Numbered from the stretch's first letter, positions 34,723-43,647 are shown. The stretch is DNA of 64,000 nt from Thalassobacillus sp. CUG 92003 (GCF_013618635.1 NZ_JABLSJ010000003.1:1-64000); one strand, 5' to 3'. Made by a program: numbers and translations. Notes: a model not told the origin generated them from the sequence alone.

Positions 34723-35638
34723 TTACCTCATCCCTTCCTTCTGCTTGTAAGTGATCTATTAAATGAAAAAGTGTATCAAACATCTCAGGAAGCCAACTTT
34801 CCGCAGCGGGAATGTACTGACGCCCTTCTTTGATAAGCCAGTCGACTGCCTGAATATGCCAGCAAATCCCTCCCATTACTAAGTGCCACTGCATGTGTTT
34901 GCCTTTGAATGAGCAGCCCTCCCTCTCGTTTAAATAAGCATCCAGTAAAACAGCTATGTCTGCCGAAGGGTGATGATGTTGATATTCGTTTACCAAGCAA
35001 TATAAATCCCCCATATGCGGAGCCACGTATGCATTAGCCCAATCAATGGCGCAGATCTGTTCACCTCGCACGACTAAATTCTTAGCATGGAAGTCGCTGT
35101 GCACAATATTCATTGGACTATTCCGGAACAGAATCGCCAACTCAAAAGAAAAAATAGAGCAGGCTTCATCCCATTTACGACCCACAGCTTGCAATATCCC
35201 CCGCAACGCCCGTAAAAACCACTCTTCGGATAAAACAAACTGCCTTTTGACACGCGACTGCCGGAGCGTTTTAGTTGCCTGATTTCTAATGCGGGCCAAT
35301 CCCTTTGCGGCGGTTATAAAATGATGAGCTTCTGGAACAGTTTCCAGATCAACACCTTTTAAATCCTCCAGCACTAAAAGACTGGCATGTTTGTCTTGAA
35401 AATGGTGAATAAGGCGGGGAGCATGGATATTAAACGGCGCTAAAATTTCCAGATAAACCGCAAGCTCCCTGCTCATTGCTCCACGGCCACATTTCACAAT
35501 AACGGAGCGGCCCTCAGCAAAACTGACGCGCCACACTTCTGACAATGACCATTTACGTAACAGCTCCCAATCCTCCGCGTCCCCCAGCATCGGGACGTGC
35601 TGCAGGCGGCTTTGCCAATTCAAAGGGTCGTTCTTCAT
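34706..35638 (-). CDS. Aminoglycoside-phosphotransferase-fold small-molecule kinase
   Basis: 310 residues of the APH/choline kinase fold. The N-lobe Lys is in SVIVKCG (about residue 49), the catalytic loop is IVHSDFHAKNLVV (HxDxxxxN) and the metal Asp follows in CAIDWANA. APH-fold proteins phosphorylate antibiotics, choline, sugars or other alcohols; nothing here points to a specific substrate, and antibiotic resistance should not be assumed. A near-perfect ribosome binding site, AAGGAGGTGAT, precedes the ATG. It lies between the hydrolase and SDR genes, overlapping the latter. Confidence 0.88.
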   Translation of the reverse strand: MKNDPLNWQSRLQHVPMLGDAEDWELLRKWSLSEVWRVSFAEGRSVIVKCGRGAMSRELAVYLEILAPFNIHAPRLIHHFQDKHASLLVLEDLKGVDLETVPEAHHFITAAKGLARIRNQATKTLRQSRVKRQFVLSEEWFLRALRGILQAVGRKWDEACSIFSFELAILFRNSPMNIVHSDFHAKNLVVRGEQICAIDWANAYVAPHMGDLYCLVNEYQHHHPSADIAVLLDAYLNEREGCSFKGKHMQWHLVMGGICWHIQAVDWLIKEGRQYIPAAESWLPEMFDTLFHLIDHLQAEGRDEVNGRST

Positions 35639-35662
35639 ATTGGCATCACCTCCTTCAATCTG

Positions 35663-36451
35663 TCATTTAAGCGACTGTAATAACCACTCTATCCATTTGT
35701 CTTTTGTTGCCTGCCTCAAGTGTTTTCCGTGCCCCGCTCCTTCTTCACATATAAAACGAACTTGATCTGAGTCAAATGCTGTCAGTTTATTATAATAATG
35801 TTGGGTGTGGTAAATTCGAATACTCGTATCCTCCGTTCCATGGATGAACAACAACCGCTTATCTCTTAAGTCATGTAAACGTTTAGATGGAGCGAGCGGA
35901 TGAGTTTCTTCAAGATAAGACTGCCATTCGGTTTCGTCTAAATGCCGGAACACATTTTCATGGGCGCGCTTTAAGTAAGGATAAAGTGTCGTTAAATCAT
36001 CTTCCGGCAACGCACGATATGTATTTTGTCGGCTTGGTTCCAACAAAGGACAGAAAGCAATAGCAGCATCAGCAAGCGATGAAGCAGCGAGTGCAGACAC
36101 AGCAATCCCCCCGCCATAGCTGTTTCCAATTAACACCAAATGTTGCACCGACCACGTAACCTCTGTTTCGGTATTTAGATTCATAGCACGGCCACGATCG
36201 AGGAGCTCCAAGCCTAATCGTGCGCCTTCAACAGATGTAGCAGGTCCGAATGAGCCATAGCTTTGCCAGCTCCCCGGATAGCGCGGTTGAAAAACAGTAA
36301 ACCCTGCCTCTGATAGAGGGAGCCCCATATCTTCAGCTGTCGGTTTGTTCGGGAGCCCCGGCAGCCATACGATTCCAATTCCGTTGTGATGCGCTTGTTC
36401 AGGGAGATATAATTCCCCGAGAATGTCCTGATGTCGAACAAAAGCCATCAT
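35663..36451 (-). CDS. Alpha/beta hydrolase (prolyl-oligopeptidase-like fold)
   Basis: 262 residues. The nucleophile elbow GNSYGGGIAV, the acid region FIHGTEDTSIRIYHTQ and the C-terminal base in GAGHGKHL form a catalytic triad typical of dienelactone hydrolase/BAAT-like alpha/beta hydrolases. No signal peptide. The substrate is unknown. The ATG at 36451 has AAGGAG 9 nt upstream. It follows ynfA by 21 nt and precedes the APH-like kinase gene by 24 nt, so these are probably cotranscribed. Confidence 0.85.
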   Translation of the reverse strand: MMAFVRHQDILGELYLPEQAHHNGIGIVWLPGLPNKPTAEDMGLPLSEAGFTVFQPRYPGSWQSYGSFGPATSVEGARLGLELLDRGRAMNLNTETEVTWSVQHLVLIGNSYGGGIAVSALAASSLADAAIAFCPLLEPSRQNTYRALPEDDLTTLYPYLKRAHENVFRHLDETEWQSYLEETHPLAPSKRLHDLRDKRLLFIHGTEDTSIRIYHTQHYYNKLTAFDSDQVRFICEEGAGHGKHLRQATKDKWIEWLLQSLK

Positions 36452-36472
36452 TCCAATCATCTCCTTGTTGAT

Positions 36473-36799
36473 TTATTGACGCGGGCCCCATAACATGACA
36501 GACACGCCGATGATACAGATGACAGCCCCGACCCAATCGTACAAATCGGGGGTTTTCTTATCGACTAACCAGCCCCACAATACGGCCAGCACAATAAAAA
36601 CACCACCATAAGCAGCATAGACCCTGCCAAACGACGGAAACACCTGCAGGGTGGCGATTACCCCGTATAAAACGAGAGCCATACCGCCCAAAAGCCCCAC
36701 GTATATAGACGCGCCATCGCGGAGCCATAACCAGATGAGGTAGCCTCCCCCAATTTCAGCTAAGCCTGCTAGAACAAATAGCATGATAGCGTATAACAT
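36473..36799 (-). CDS. ynfA: YnfA/UPF0060-family small membrane protein
   Basis: 108 residues, the same length as E. coli YnfA, with four membrane helices. [39 protein letters not shown] and the closing [20 protein letters not shown] match the family. YnfA proteins are related to small multidrug resistance exporters; the substrate is uncertain. Start ATG at 36799 with GGAAGTGGG upstream (a TTG one codon earlier is possible). It lies 62 nt after the MFS transporter gene in the same direction. Confidence 0.93.
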   Translation of the reverse strand: MLYAIMLFVLAGLAEIGGGYLIWLWLRDGASIYVGLLGGMALVLYGVIATLQVFPSFGRVYAAYGGVFIVLAVLWGWLVDKKTPDLYDWVGAVICIIGVSVMLWGPRQ

Positions 36800-36861
36800 C
36801 AAAACCCACTTCCTTCATCACAAGACTCAATGCAAACTCGAAGCCTATCACTCGTCCCACA

Positions 36862-38088
36862 TCATGATTCAGGTACATAGTCATTCCGACCAGCCCCTAA
36901 TCCGGCGATCACCAGCAGCGTAACTATGGCAAATAGAATGAGCACTGCTGGCGTCCAGCTTTGCAGTTGATCGTAAAGAAACCCGATAGAAATCGGACCG
37001 ATTGCAGCAAGAAAATAACCAACTGATTGAGCCATACCTGATAGATTCGAAGCTTGAGTAGCCGTTGATGCGCGAAGGCTAAGCAGCGTAAGGGCTAGAC
37101 TAATAGATGACCCTTGGGCGAGCCCTATTAAAGCGATACTGATCACCAACATTAGAAAATTACCTCCGATAAGCAGCCCCATTAAACCGGTTAGATACAT
37201 GATACCTATACCCGCTACCATTCCGCGTTGATGTGGGAGCTTCCCGGCGAGAAGCGGGCTGAGAAATGTGCCGGGCAATCCCGCTACTTGCATTCCTGAG
37301 AGCATTAGCCCGGCTGTGGCAGGCTCCATTCCACGACTCTGAAGGATTTCAGGCAGCCAGGACACCATCGTATAAAACAAGAAAGATTGCAGCCCCATGA
37401 ATAATGTGACTTGCCAGGCCAAAGGAGAGCGCCAAAGGGGATTATTTTTCGGATCCAACTTCGGCAGTCTAATTGAACTCTTTTTAATCCGCGCCTGAGG
37501 TAACCAAACCACAAAGGCGATTAAAGCTAATATACTCCAGATAGCCATGGATCCCTGCCAGCCAGATTGAAAATTTTGCGCCAGCGGAACACTAACAGCT
37601 GAACCAATCGCCGCCCAACCACTCATGCAAATAGAATAAATCCCTGTCATCAAGCCCACTTTCAAAGGAAAATTCTTTTTTACAATACCCGGCAAGAGGA
37701 CATTCCCGATGGCGATTCCAATACCAATTAAAATGGTGCCAAAAAACAACGTGAAGGTCATTTCTACCGAACGAACAAGAATGCCCGTCCCAATCGCTGT
37801 CACGCCGATTAAAATCGCAAACCCATTTCCAAACCGCATCGCAATCCGTGGCGCGAGAGCCGACAAAAGAGCAAAAGCCAGCAATGGAAGCGTGGTCAAC
37901 AAGCCCGCCATTCCATTAGAAATACCAAGATCATCCCGTATTACTCCAATTAAGGGACCAACTGCTGTTATAGACGGCCTTAAGTTAAAAGCCACCAATA
38001 TAATGCCCATAATCAACAATGTATGTTTCACAGCGGGTTTATGTATAAATCGATCATGTCTACTCGCAGCGTTTCCAAAAGAAAACAT
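36862..38088 (-). CDS. MFS transporter, CynX/NimT (YycB-like) family
   Basis: 408 residues with twelve membrane segments. The opening ILVAFNLRPSITAVGPLIGVIRDDLGISNGMAGLLTTLPLLAFA is characteristic of CynX/NimT carriers (cyanate or 2-nitroimidazole transporters; B. subtilis YycB). GIAIGNVLLPGIVKKNFP and GSSISLALTLLSLRA are further family landmarks. Probably an exporter of small compounds. AAGGAAG lies 9 nt upstream of the ATG. It is the first gene of the minus-strand run to 33931. Confidence 0.92.
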   Translation of the reverse strand: MFSFGNAASRHDRFIHKPAVKHTLLIMGIILVAFNLRPSITAVGPLIGVIRDDLGISNGMAGLLTTLPLLAFALLSALAPRIAMRFGNGFAILIGVTAIGTGILVRSVEMTFTLFFGTILIGIGIAIGNVLLPGIVKKNFPLKVGLMTGIYSICMSGWAAIGSAVSVPLAQNFQSGWQGSMAIWSILALIAFVVWLPQARIKKSSIRLPKLDPKNNPLWRSPLAWQVTLFMGLQSFLFYTMVSWLPEILQSRGMEPATAGLMLSGMQVAGLPGTFLSPLLAGKLPHQRGMVAGIGIMYLTGLMGLLIGGNFLMLVISIALIGLAQGSSISLALTLLSLRASTATQASNLSGMAQSVGYFLAAIGPISIGFLYDQLQSWTPAVLILFAIVTLLVIAGLGAGRNDYVPES

Positions 38089-38493
38089 AAAACCGAACTT
38101 CCTTTCCCTATTCTAAATCTTATCGTAACCCATATTGGATAGGTCGTCACATTTTATGTTCAAATCACTAACAGCCATATGTTTAACAGCTTTTTCTTGG
38201 AAAATCAATTCTATATCCCACATAAGAGCTAACTATCTCCAGCGCATCTGTATTTACTAATAGAATCAATTCGTTGCCCAACTACTCAATCAGGAGTTCC
38301 CACGGAAAGCGATTATTTCCTCGGACCCCCCTCAGACATAATGGAAACAGCCCGAATACCTCTAACAAATACCATCAATAAAAAACCTTCAATATCCGTC
38401 ATTTTATACATCGGTGATATATTAAAGGTCTTTTTAAATGCAAAAAATATGTTGCCATTTTATACATGGTTTAATTGCCAAATACATTTCTGG

Positions 38494-38610
38494 TTAAAGA
38501 AGGCTCTTTTTAAGGTCCAAAATGTCTGTAATGTCACACTCTAGTACTTCGCATATTTTGGCAAGATTTTTGAGAAGCAATCGTTTCGTTACTGAAGACG
38601 AAAATTACAT
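38494..38610 (-). pseudogene. Fragment of a small XRE-type HTH regulator
   Basis: On the minus strand the frame ending in TAA at 38494 reads KNLAKICEVLECDITDILDLKK, the classic C-terminal half of small Cro/XRE regulators of the YozG/HTH_26 type. The N-terminal half is missing: an in-frame ATG at 38608-38610 is followed directly by a stop at 38605-38607. The rest of the 38089-38661 gap shows no credible gene. This is best read as a decayed regulator gene. Sequence here is AT-richer than the neighbours. Confidence 0.5.
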
Positions 38611-38661
38611 CTCAATAAGATATTCACGCCAAATATGAAGATATAAGGAGGACGTTTCAGC

Positions 38662-39006
38662 GTGTTTACTTATCACTACTCAATGGTTAATTGGTTAAGG
38701 CTAAGTATGATGCTTGTATGTGTTGGGTTGTTCTTGATTTTCTTTTTTCCTTTAGCTTCTTTTCCTTCCAATTTATTTTCGTTTATTTGGGCATTCGTTG
38801 GTATAGTTGGAGCCAGTGATTTTGTTTATAGAATTAAACATGATGAACTGAGAATCAAAATTCGAACTCTGCTTGTTGGGGTGTTAATTGGATCAGTTTT
38901 AATACATTTTAGCTGGTTAGATATCAATCCTTCTATAAGTGAGTTAGGTGTTGTTCTGTCTCCTTTATTTTTATTTGGGGATATTTTCACATTGAATAGG
39001 AATTAA
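38662..39006 (+). CDS. Small hypothetical membrane protein (114 aa)
   Basis: 114 residues with three to four hydrophobic segments (about 12-28, 36-50, 68-86 and 90-108) separated by a charged loop RIKHDELRIKIR. No family recognised. AAGGAGG lies 10 nt upstream of the GTG start. Base composition is AT-rich compared with neighbours, and the gene lies next to a decayed HTH gene; HTH/small-membrane-protein pairs are common in bacilli, so it may be the surviving half of such a pair (inference). Confidence 0.6.
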   Translation: MFTYHYSMVNWLRLSMMLVCVGLFLIFFFPLASFPSNLFSFIWAFVGIVGASDFVYRIKHDELRIKIRTLLVGVLIGSVLIHFSWLDINPSISELGVVLSPLFLFGDIFTLNRN

Positions 39007-39024
39007 ACTCTAAGATGCCCTAAT

Positions 39025-39105
39025 CACCCCGCAGGAAAAACAGTATTTGGAGGAAACTCAGCCGCGCCCATGAAAAGCGACGTGTTTTGACGGAGCCGTC
39101 CTGGA
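39025..39105. repeat. Truncated Bacillaceae-type intergenic repeat
   Basis: CCCCGCAGGAAAAACAG, GGAGGAAACTCAGCCG and GAAAAGCGACGTG resemble degraded pieces of the GC-rich repeats at 18090 and 62248, here in the opposite orientation. No ends can be defined. Confidence 0.35.
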
Positions 39106-39116
39106 ACACCTTTCTT

Positions 39117-39155
39117 AAACACAAAAATGCCGAACAATTCGGCATTTTTGTGTTT
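39117..39155. terminator. Bidirectional terminator
   Basis: AAACACAAAAATGCCGAA pairs perfectly with TTCGGCATTTTTGTGTTT over a 3-nt loop. It lies between convergent genes (membrane protein and cupredoxin). Its core ACACAAAAATGCCGAACA is shared with the terminator at 5478-5520. Confidence 0.88.
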
Positions 39156-39203
39156 AATTCAGTTTTGCCCCGGCCCCTTAATCTTTGTAATCATGTAGTT
39201 CAC

Positions 39204-39659
39204 CTAATCCACCACAATATAAGCAATCATCGGCCCATTTGACTCGATGTTGGCATGGGTGGTACAGATTAATCGATAGATGCCCTCTTTCTTAAATTTT
39301 AAGTCGATCAAGGTCTCTTCACCTTGCTTAACGACACCTTTCACATCTGTCCCTTCAATAACGAAAGGGTGCTCTTTGCCGTTAACACCAAAGATGCTTA
39401 ATGTGAACGGCTCGTCCTTCTCCACAAAAATGGTGCCGGGATCCCAGCGATATGCTTCGATTTCTTTGCCATCTGCCGTCTTTGCTTTGAATTCGCCTGT
39501 CACAAGGTTAATGACACGATCCCCCGGTTTAGCCGTTTCAGAAAAGGTCGTAACCGGCTTGTCGCCCCCTCCTCCCCATATAAAGAATGCTGCAATTCCT
39601 ATAAGTAATGTCCCAAACGCTACAAGAAGCTTCCGCCGCGACCAATAGAATATCCTCAT
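39204..39659 (-). CDS. Membrane-anchored cupredoxin-domain protein
   Basis: 151 residues. One N-terminal membrane anchor (about residues 11-28) is followed by an extracellular cupredoxin fold. Likely type 1 copper ligands are His97 (KEHPF), Cys132 and His135 (ICTTHA) and Met144 (GPM), resembling the plastocyanin/COX2-like family. It probably carries electrons or copper at the outer membrane surface. No cytochrome oxidase or nitrite/nitrous-oxide reductase gene is nearby, so the redox partner is unknown. GGGAG precedes the ATG; a shared terminator follows. Confidence 0.87.
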   Translation of the reverse strand: MRIFYWSRRKLLVAFGTLLIGIAAFFIWGGGGDKPVTTFSETAKPGDRVINLVTGEFKAKTADGKEIEAYRWDPGTIFVEKDEPFTLSIFGVNGKEHPFVIEGTDVKGVVKQGEETLIDLKFKKEGIYRLICTTHANIESNGPMIAYIVVD

Positions 39660-39747
39660 GTTACTCTCCCTTCCGTTTTGTTACATAAAGTATATGCAAC
39701 GAAACCAGGAGAACTTGTCTACTTTCTTAACCCTCTACGGGAAAATA

Positions 39748-39783
39748 ACAAAAAACAAAGGAACGACGTGAGTCATTCCTTTG
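39748..39783 (-). terminator. Rho-independent terminator of the TRAP operon
   Basis: On the minus strand CAAAGGAATGAC pairs with GTCGTTCCTTTG and is followed by TTTTTTG. Confidence 0.85.
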
Positions 39784-39805
39784 CTTTGATTGTACTTGTT
39801 ATTAT

Positions 39806-40813
39806 TTAATCTACTATAAACCCATGTTTGAAAGGATCATTAGGATCGATTAATATATTTTGAAACCCTGTAATAAATGCGGAACCAGTAATTTCAGTAA
39901 CAACCGCATCCTTATCACCAAGTTTAGTATGTTCAATTGCTTTACCTTTGAATATACCTCCTACAAAACCTTCGCAATAAATCTCTTCACCCAAATCAAG
40001 TTCATTCCTTCCAATTTTTCTTGCCACCATCGCAGTAGTACCAGTCCCTCCTGGGGAACGGTCTGCTTGGCGATCACTGAAAACATGTACATTTTTATAA
40101 GTTGCTTCTGGTAAGGTTGGTTTTCCGTAAAATGTAACGATATCGACTTTATTAATATATGGTTTTGTAGGATGGCTCACTGATATCTCTTCATTAACCA
40201 AGTCCTTAATAATTTTAGCCCACCTTTTTAACTTTGAACCATTGGTAACATGGATTTGTTCACCTAATTGATCAATATCAACCCAGGCAAAATAATTCCC
40301 CCCAAAACTGATGTCTACAGTAATTTTACCCAATTCCTTATCTTCGATTATTACGTCTTTACGTTCAAGAAACCCTGGTACATTTTTAAAGCTTACCGCT
40401 TCTACGCGATTGTTCTTTACTTTCACTGTTGGATACACCAGTCCTGCAGGCGTCTCCAATACTAATTCGGTTTCAGGAGCAGTGACTTCCACTAAGCCAG
40501 TTTCAACTATGGCTGTTGCCACTCCGATGGTAGCATGGCCGCACATATTTAAGAAATTCGTGTTATCCATATAGATGACGCCAAAGTCTACCCCCTCGGT
40601 TACGGGAGGAAGTAAAACAGCTCCGAACATATCCCTGTGACCACGCGGCTCCTGTATTAGCGCATTACGGAACCATTCATAATTTTCAGCCATATAATCT
40701 CTTTGCTCTGCAACAGTTGTTCCTTTAAGTTTCATTAATCCCCCATTTATTATTCTGGTAGGTTCTCCGAATGTATGGGTTTCAATTGTTTGTATAACGT
40801 TTGAAAAGTTCAT
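39806..40813 (-). CDS. Proline racemase family enzyme (hydroxyproline epimerase/dehydratase-like)
   Basis: 335 residues of the proline racemase superfamily. The first catalytic Cys is Cys91 in NMCGHATIG. The second catalytic position, Cys in proline racemase and 4-hydroxyproline epimerase and Thr in trans-3-hydroxyproline dehydratase, is Gly255 here (DRSPGGTGTTA). Loss of the second acid/base suggests a dehydratase-like or otherwise altered reaction, not two-base racemisation. It is the last gene of a TRAP transporter operon under a FadR-type regulator, so it probably handles an imported imino acid. The ATG at 40813 has AAGGAG 9 nt upstream. Confidence 0.88.
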   Translation of the reverse strand: MNFSNVIQTIETHTFGEPTRIINGGLMKLKGTTVAEQRDYMAENYEWFRNALIQEPRGHRDMFGAVLLPPVTEGVDFGVIYMDNTNFLNMCGHATIGVATAIVETGLVEVTAPETELVLETPAGLVYPTVKVKNNRVEAVSFKNVPGFLERKDVIIEDKELGKITVDISFGGNYFAWVDIDQLGEQIHVTNGSKLKRWAKIIKDLVNEEISVSHPTKPYINKVDIVTFYGKPTLPEATYKNVHVFSDRQADRSPGGTGTTAMVARKIGRNELDLGEEIYCEGFVGGIFKGKAIEHTKLGDKDAVVTEITGSAFITGFQNILIDPNDPFKHGFIVD

Positions 40814-40836
40814 ATATAACATCTCCTTATGCTTAG

Positions 40837-42117
40837 CTATTGAATTAATAAATTAGGAATATATAGCATTACTCCAGGGAAATAAATCATCCCCATTAAC
40901 GCGCAGAACAAGACTAATATAAACCATATGTTGTATCGACTTACTTGAAGCATACTCACCTTGGCAATGGCAGTGGTAATATATAAACCACTAGCTACAG
41001 GAGGAGTTTGCTGACCTATTGCCCACACGATGATGACGACCATTGCAAACTGTAGCGGATCAATAGCTGTTGCTTGTACTAATGGCAAGAACAATGGGAC
41101 TATAACGAGCACCATTACAGTACCGTCAAATATAAACCCGCCAATGAAGAGAATCAAACTTGCAATCAACATCAAAATAATCGGACTTTCGGAATTTTGC
41201 ATCAGTGGGGCTAGCATTTGTTGGCCTATACCTAATGCTGAAAATGAATACCCTAAAATTTTGGCCGTAGCAACAATGAACATGACAAGAGCAGTATTGA
41301 TGACACTTTCATTCAGGGCGTCTATAAAACCTTTCCAGGTTAACTCTTTATAAATAACCCCTGCTATTATCCCGCACAACACTGCTATGGCAGCGGATTC
41401 GGTAGGAGTAGCAAAGCCACTCATAATACCACCTAATATCGCAACCGGTACTAAAAACGCCGGCAATGCGCCAATGAACGTTTTGAAAAAAAGATTAAAA
41501 GTAAAAGGTTGTTCAGTGTATGAGTAATTCTTTCTGATTGAGATAATATAAACCACAATCATATAACCAATGGCAATAGCGATACCTATAGGAACACCTG
41601 TAAGAAATAGGTTAGCAACTGACAGTCCTGATATTGACCCGTAAAGAATCATTGGAACACTCGGCGGTATGACAATCCCTAATGAGGAGCCAGCTGAGGT
41701 TATTGCAGCTGAAAAACTTGCTGAATACCCTTTTTCCTTCATGGCAGGGATCATAATTTGCCCTACAGCAGCTGAAGCGCCCGCGGCTGTTCCTGTTATA
41801 GCCCCAAAAAATACGGAGGCCATAACATTAACCATTCCTAGTCCACCTCTAACCATACCAATGATCGAGAGGGCGAAATTGATTAACCGTTTTGATATTC
41901 CCCCATGATTCATCAAAGAGCCTGCTAACATAAATAAGGGTATCGCCAACAAAGGAAAACTGTTCGTGCCTAAGTACAATTGCTGTAAAACGAGACCAAG
42001 TGATATGTCAGCATTAACTACAAGGAACAATAATGCTGTGACTCCCAATGTAAATGCAATGGGGACGCCGATAGCCAGCAATGCTAAGATGACGATTAAC
42101 ATTAAGACTGGGAGCAT
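40837..42117 (-). CDS. TRAP transporter large membrane subunit (DctM family)
   Basis: 426 residues with about twelve membrane segments. PLLAIPLFMLAGSLMNHGGIS, AITGTAAGASAAVGQIMIPAM, GSSLGIVIPPSVPMILYG and the C-terminal QTPPVASGLY are DctM hallmarks. It is the sodium-driven carrier subunit that works with the DctQ subunit (overlapping by 16 nt upstream) and the DctP lipoprotein. AGGAGG precedes the ATG. The cargo is probably the substrate of the proline-racemase-family enzyme encoded next. Confidence 0.95.
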   Translation of the reverse strand: MLPVLMLIVILALLAIGVPIAFTLGVTALLFLVVNADISLGLVLQQLYLGTNSFPLLAIPLFMLAGSLMNHGGISKRLINFALSIIGMVRGGLGMVNVMASVFFGAITGTAAGASAAVGQIMIPAMKEKGYSASFSAAITSAGSSLGIVIPPSVPMILYGSISGLSVANLFLTGVPIGIAIAIGYMIVVYIISIRKNYSYTEQPFTFNLFFKTFIGALPAFLVPVAILGGIMSGFATPTESAAIAVLCGIIAGVIYKELTWKGFIDALNESVINTALVMFIVATAKILGYSFSALGIGQQMLAPLMQNSESPIILMLIASLILFIGGFIFDGTVMVLVIVPLFLPLVQATAIDPLQFAMVVIIVWAIGQQTPPVASGLYITTAIAKVSMLQVSRYNIWFILVLFCALMGMIYFPGVMLYIPNLLIQ

Positions 42118-42608
42118 TTTTCTTCATCCTCCTCCCGATGACTATATCCTGAGGAGATATGGCCTAATATTTGAAAAGTGAATTCAATGAACATTAACAT
42201 ACAGCTTATCCAAATAATGAGGTAGGGCACCCACATAGGAAGTCCGGTTACAGGCATGGTCAAACTACCCACATTTTGAATAAATGAAAATCCCCAAAAA
42301 CAGGTAGCACCAAGAAAAACTAATACAACTGACTTAGATGTAACAAGAATAAAAGGCTTCAAACGCTCAGGAACTTTACTCTGGAGAAAGTCCATTTTCA
42401 AATGACTCTCTTCCACTGTGCATTGATAAGCTCCAAAAAACGTAATCCATATCATTGTTACAAGAGATAATTCTTCTGGCCATGATAAAGGAGTATCTAA
42501 GAATTTCCTGGTGATAACTTGCAGAAGTAGAATAATAAACATTGTAAACATCATTGTTATGTTGAGATACTTTATAGAATAAAAAGTAAATAATCTGATT
42601 TTTTTCAT
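42102..42608 (-). CDS. TRAP transporter small membrane subunit (DctQ family)
   Basis: 168 residues with four membrane helices. The conserved DctQ segment RKFLDTPLSWPEELSLVTMIWITFFGAY lies in helix 2, with charged residues between helices 2 and 3 (ESHLKMDFL). It joins DctM to form the membrane part of the importer. AAAGG is 10 nt upstream of the ATG. It lies 13 nt after the DctP gene and overlaps the DctM gene, indicating tight coupling. Confidence 0.93.
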   Translation of the reverse strand: MKKIRLFTFYSIKYLNITMMFTMFIILLLQVITRKFLDTPLSWPEELSLVTMIWITFFGAYQCTVEESHLKMDFLQSKVPERLKPFILVTSKSVVLVFLGATCFWGFSFIQNVGSLTMPVTGLPMWVPYLIIWISCMLMFIEFTFQILGHISSGYSHREEDEEKCSQS

Positions 42609-42621
42609 CGCGTATCAACCT

Positions 42622-43647
42622 TTATTCATTTTGATTTATTTCTTGAATCATTGTTTCGGCATCGTCCCCCAATTCTTCCACAACCATGTCCCATACTGGT
42701 TTCGTCTTTTCTTGAAATGGCTTCACCTCGTCAATCTCAGATACTTGCATGCCTTTTTCTTCTAATGATTTTATTAATTTTTCATCTTGTTTTTTGTTAA
42801 GTTCCCTATTTAAATCTCTGCCCGCTTCTGCTGCTTCAATAATGATCTGCTGATTCTCCTCAGATAAGCCTTCCCACGTATCATTATTTATAAAAAGTGT
42901 AGCTGGTGAATAAACGTGGTTGGTAATCGTTAAATAATCTTGAACATCATAAAAAGAAGCGCTTTCTATAACGGATAATGGATTTTCTTGTCCATCAATC
43001 GTTCCCTGCTGCAGAGCCGTAAATACTTCTGACCATGACATCGGTAATGGACTTGCTCCTAATTCCTTAAAAGTTTCTAAACGGACGTCACTTTCTGGGA
43101 CACGTATCTTCAAACCTTCAAAATCTTCTGGTGACTCAATCGGACGCGTGTTATTCGTCACCTGTCTGAAGCCATCCTCCCAGTATGCTAAGTGTTTAAG
43201 GTTTTGTTCTTCCAATTTACTCCCCACTTTGTCCCCTATAGAACCGTCGAGTACTTCCCAGGCATGTTCACGGCTTTCAAAGATGTATGGAAGTGAAAAA
43301 ATATTCATGTATGGATTGAGCTGAGCCATAGGTGTAGAAGAGATTCCTATATCGATTGTGCCTACTTTAGCACTTTCTTGGATTTCTCTCCCTGAACCCC
43401 CTAATTGCCCATTGCCGTGCAATTCAATCTTTATGGCCCCGTCAGTTTTTTCTTCAACGATCTCTTTGAATTTATCAGCTCCATGCCCCCATGGGTGATC
43501 TTCTGGCAATTCATAAGCAAAACTCAAGGTAACAGAATCTGAATTATTAGATGCATTACCTTCGCCTCCAGAAGAACAACCTGCTAGTACAAGAAATAGC
43601 GCCAATAAAGTCGATAAAGTTATTACAATACGCTTGTTCACCTTCAT
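42622..43647 (-). CDS. TRAP transporter substrate-binding lipoprotein (DctP family)
   Basis: 341 residues. The lipobox LVLAGC gives a lipid-anchored Cys24, then an acidic mature protein with DctP features: LSFAYELPEDHPWGHGADKFKEIVEEKT, GNGQLGGSGREIQESAKVGTIDIG, the substrate-carboxylate Arg region GLKIRVPES and WSEVFTALQQGTIDGQENPL. It binds an organic acid, recognising its carboxylate by the conserved Arg. The ATG at 43647 is preferred because GGGGAG lies 9 nt upstream and it begins a clean lipoprotein signal; a start at 43686 would overlap the regulator gene. Confidence 0.93.
   Translation of the reverse strand: MKVNKRIVITLSTLLALFLVLAGCSSGGEGNASNNSDSVTLSFAYELPEDHPWGHGADKFKEIVEEKTDGAIKIELHGNGQLGGSGREIQESAKVGTIDIGISSTPMAQLNPYMNIFSLPYIFESREHAWEVLDGSIGDKVGSKLEEQNLKHLAYWEDGFRQVTNNTRPIESPEDFEGLKIRVPESDVRLETFKELGASPLPMSWSEVFTALQQGTIDGQENPLSVIESASFYDVQDYLTITNHVYSPATLFINNDTWEGLSEENQQIIIEAAEAGRDLNRELNKKQDEKLIKSLEEKGMQVSEIDEVKPFQEKTKPVWDMVVEELGDDAETMIQEINQNE

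Noticed and set aside
34706-35638. APH-fold protein as an aminoglycoside-resistance gene
   Set aside because: The fold is shared by many small-molecule kinases, nothing points to antibiotics, and the operon context is metabolic.
38341-38544. A 67-codon plus-strand open frame downstream of the MFS gene
   Set aside because: No ribosome binding site, no recognisable domain, and it overlaps the antisense HTH remnant.
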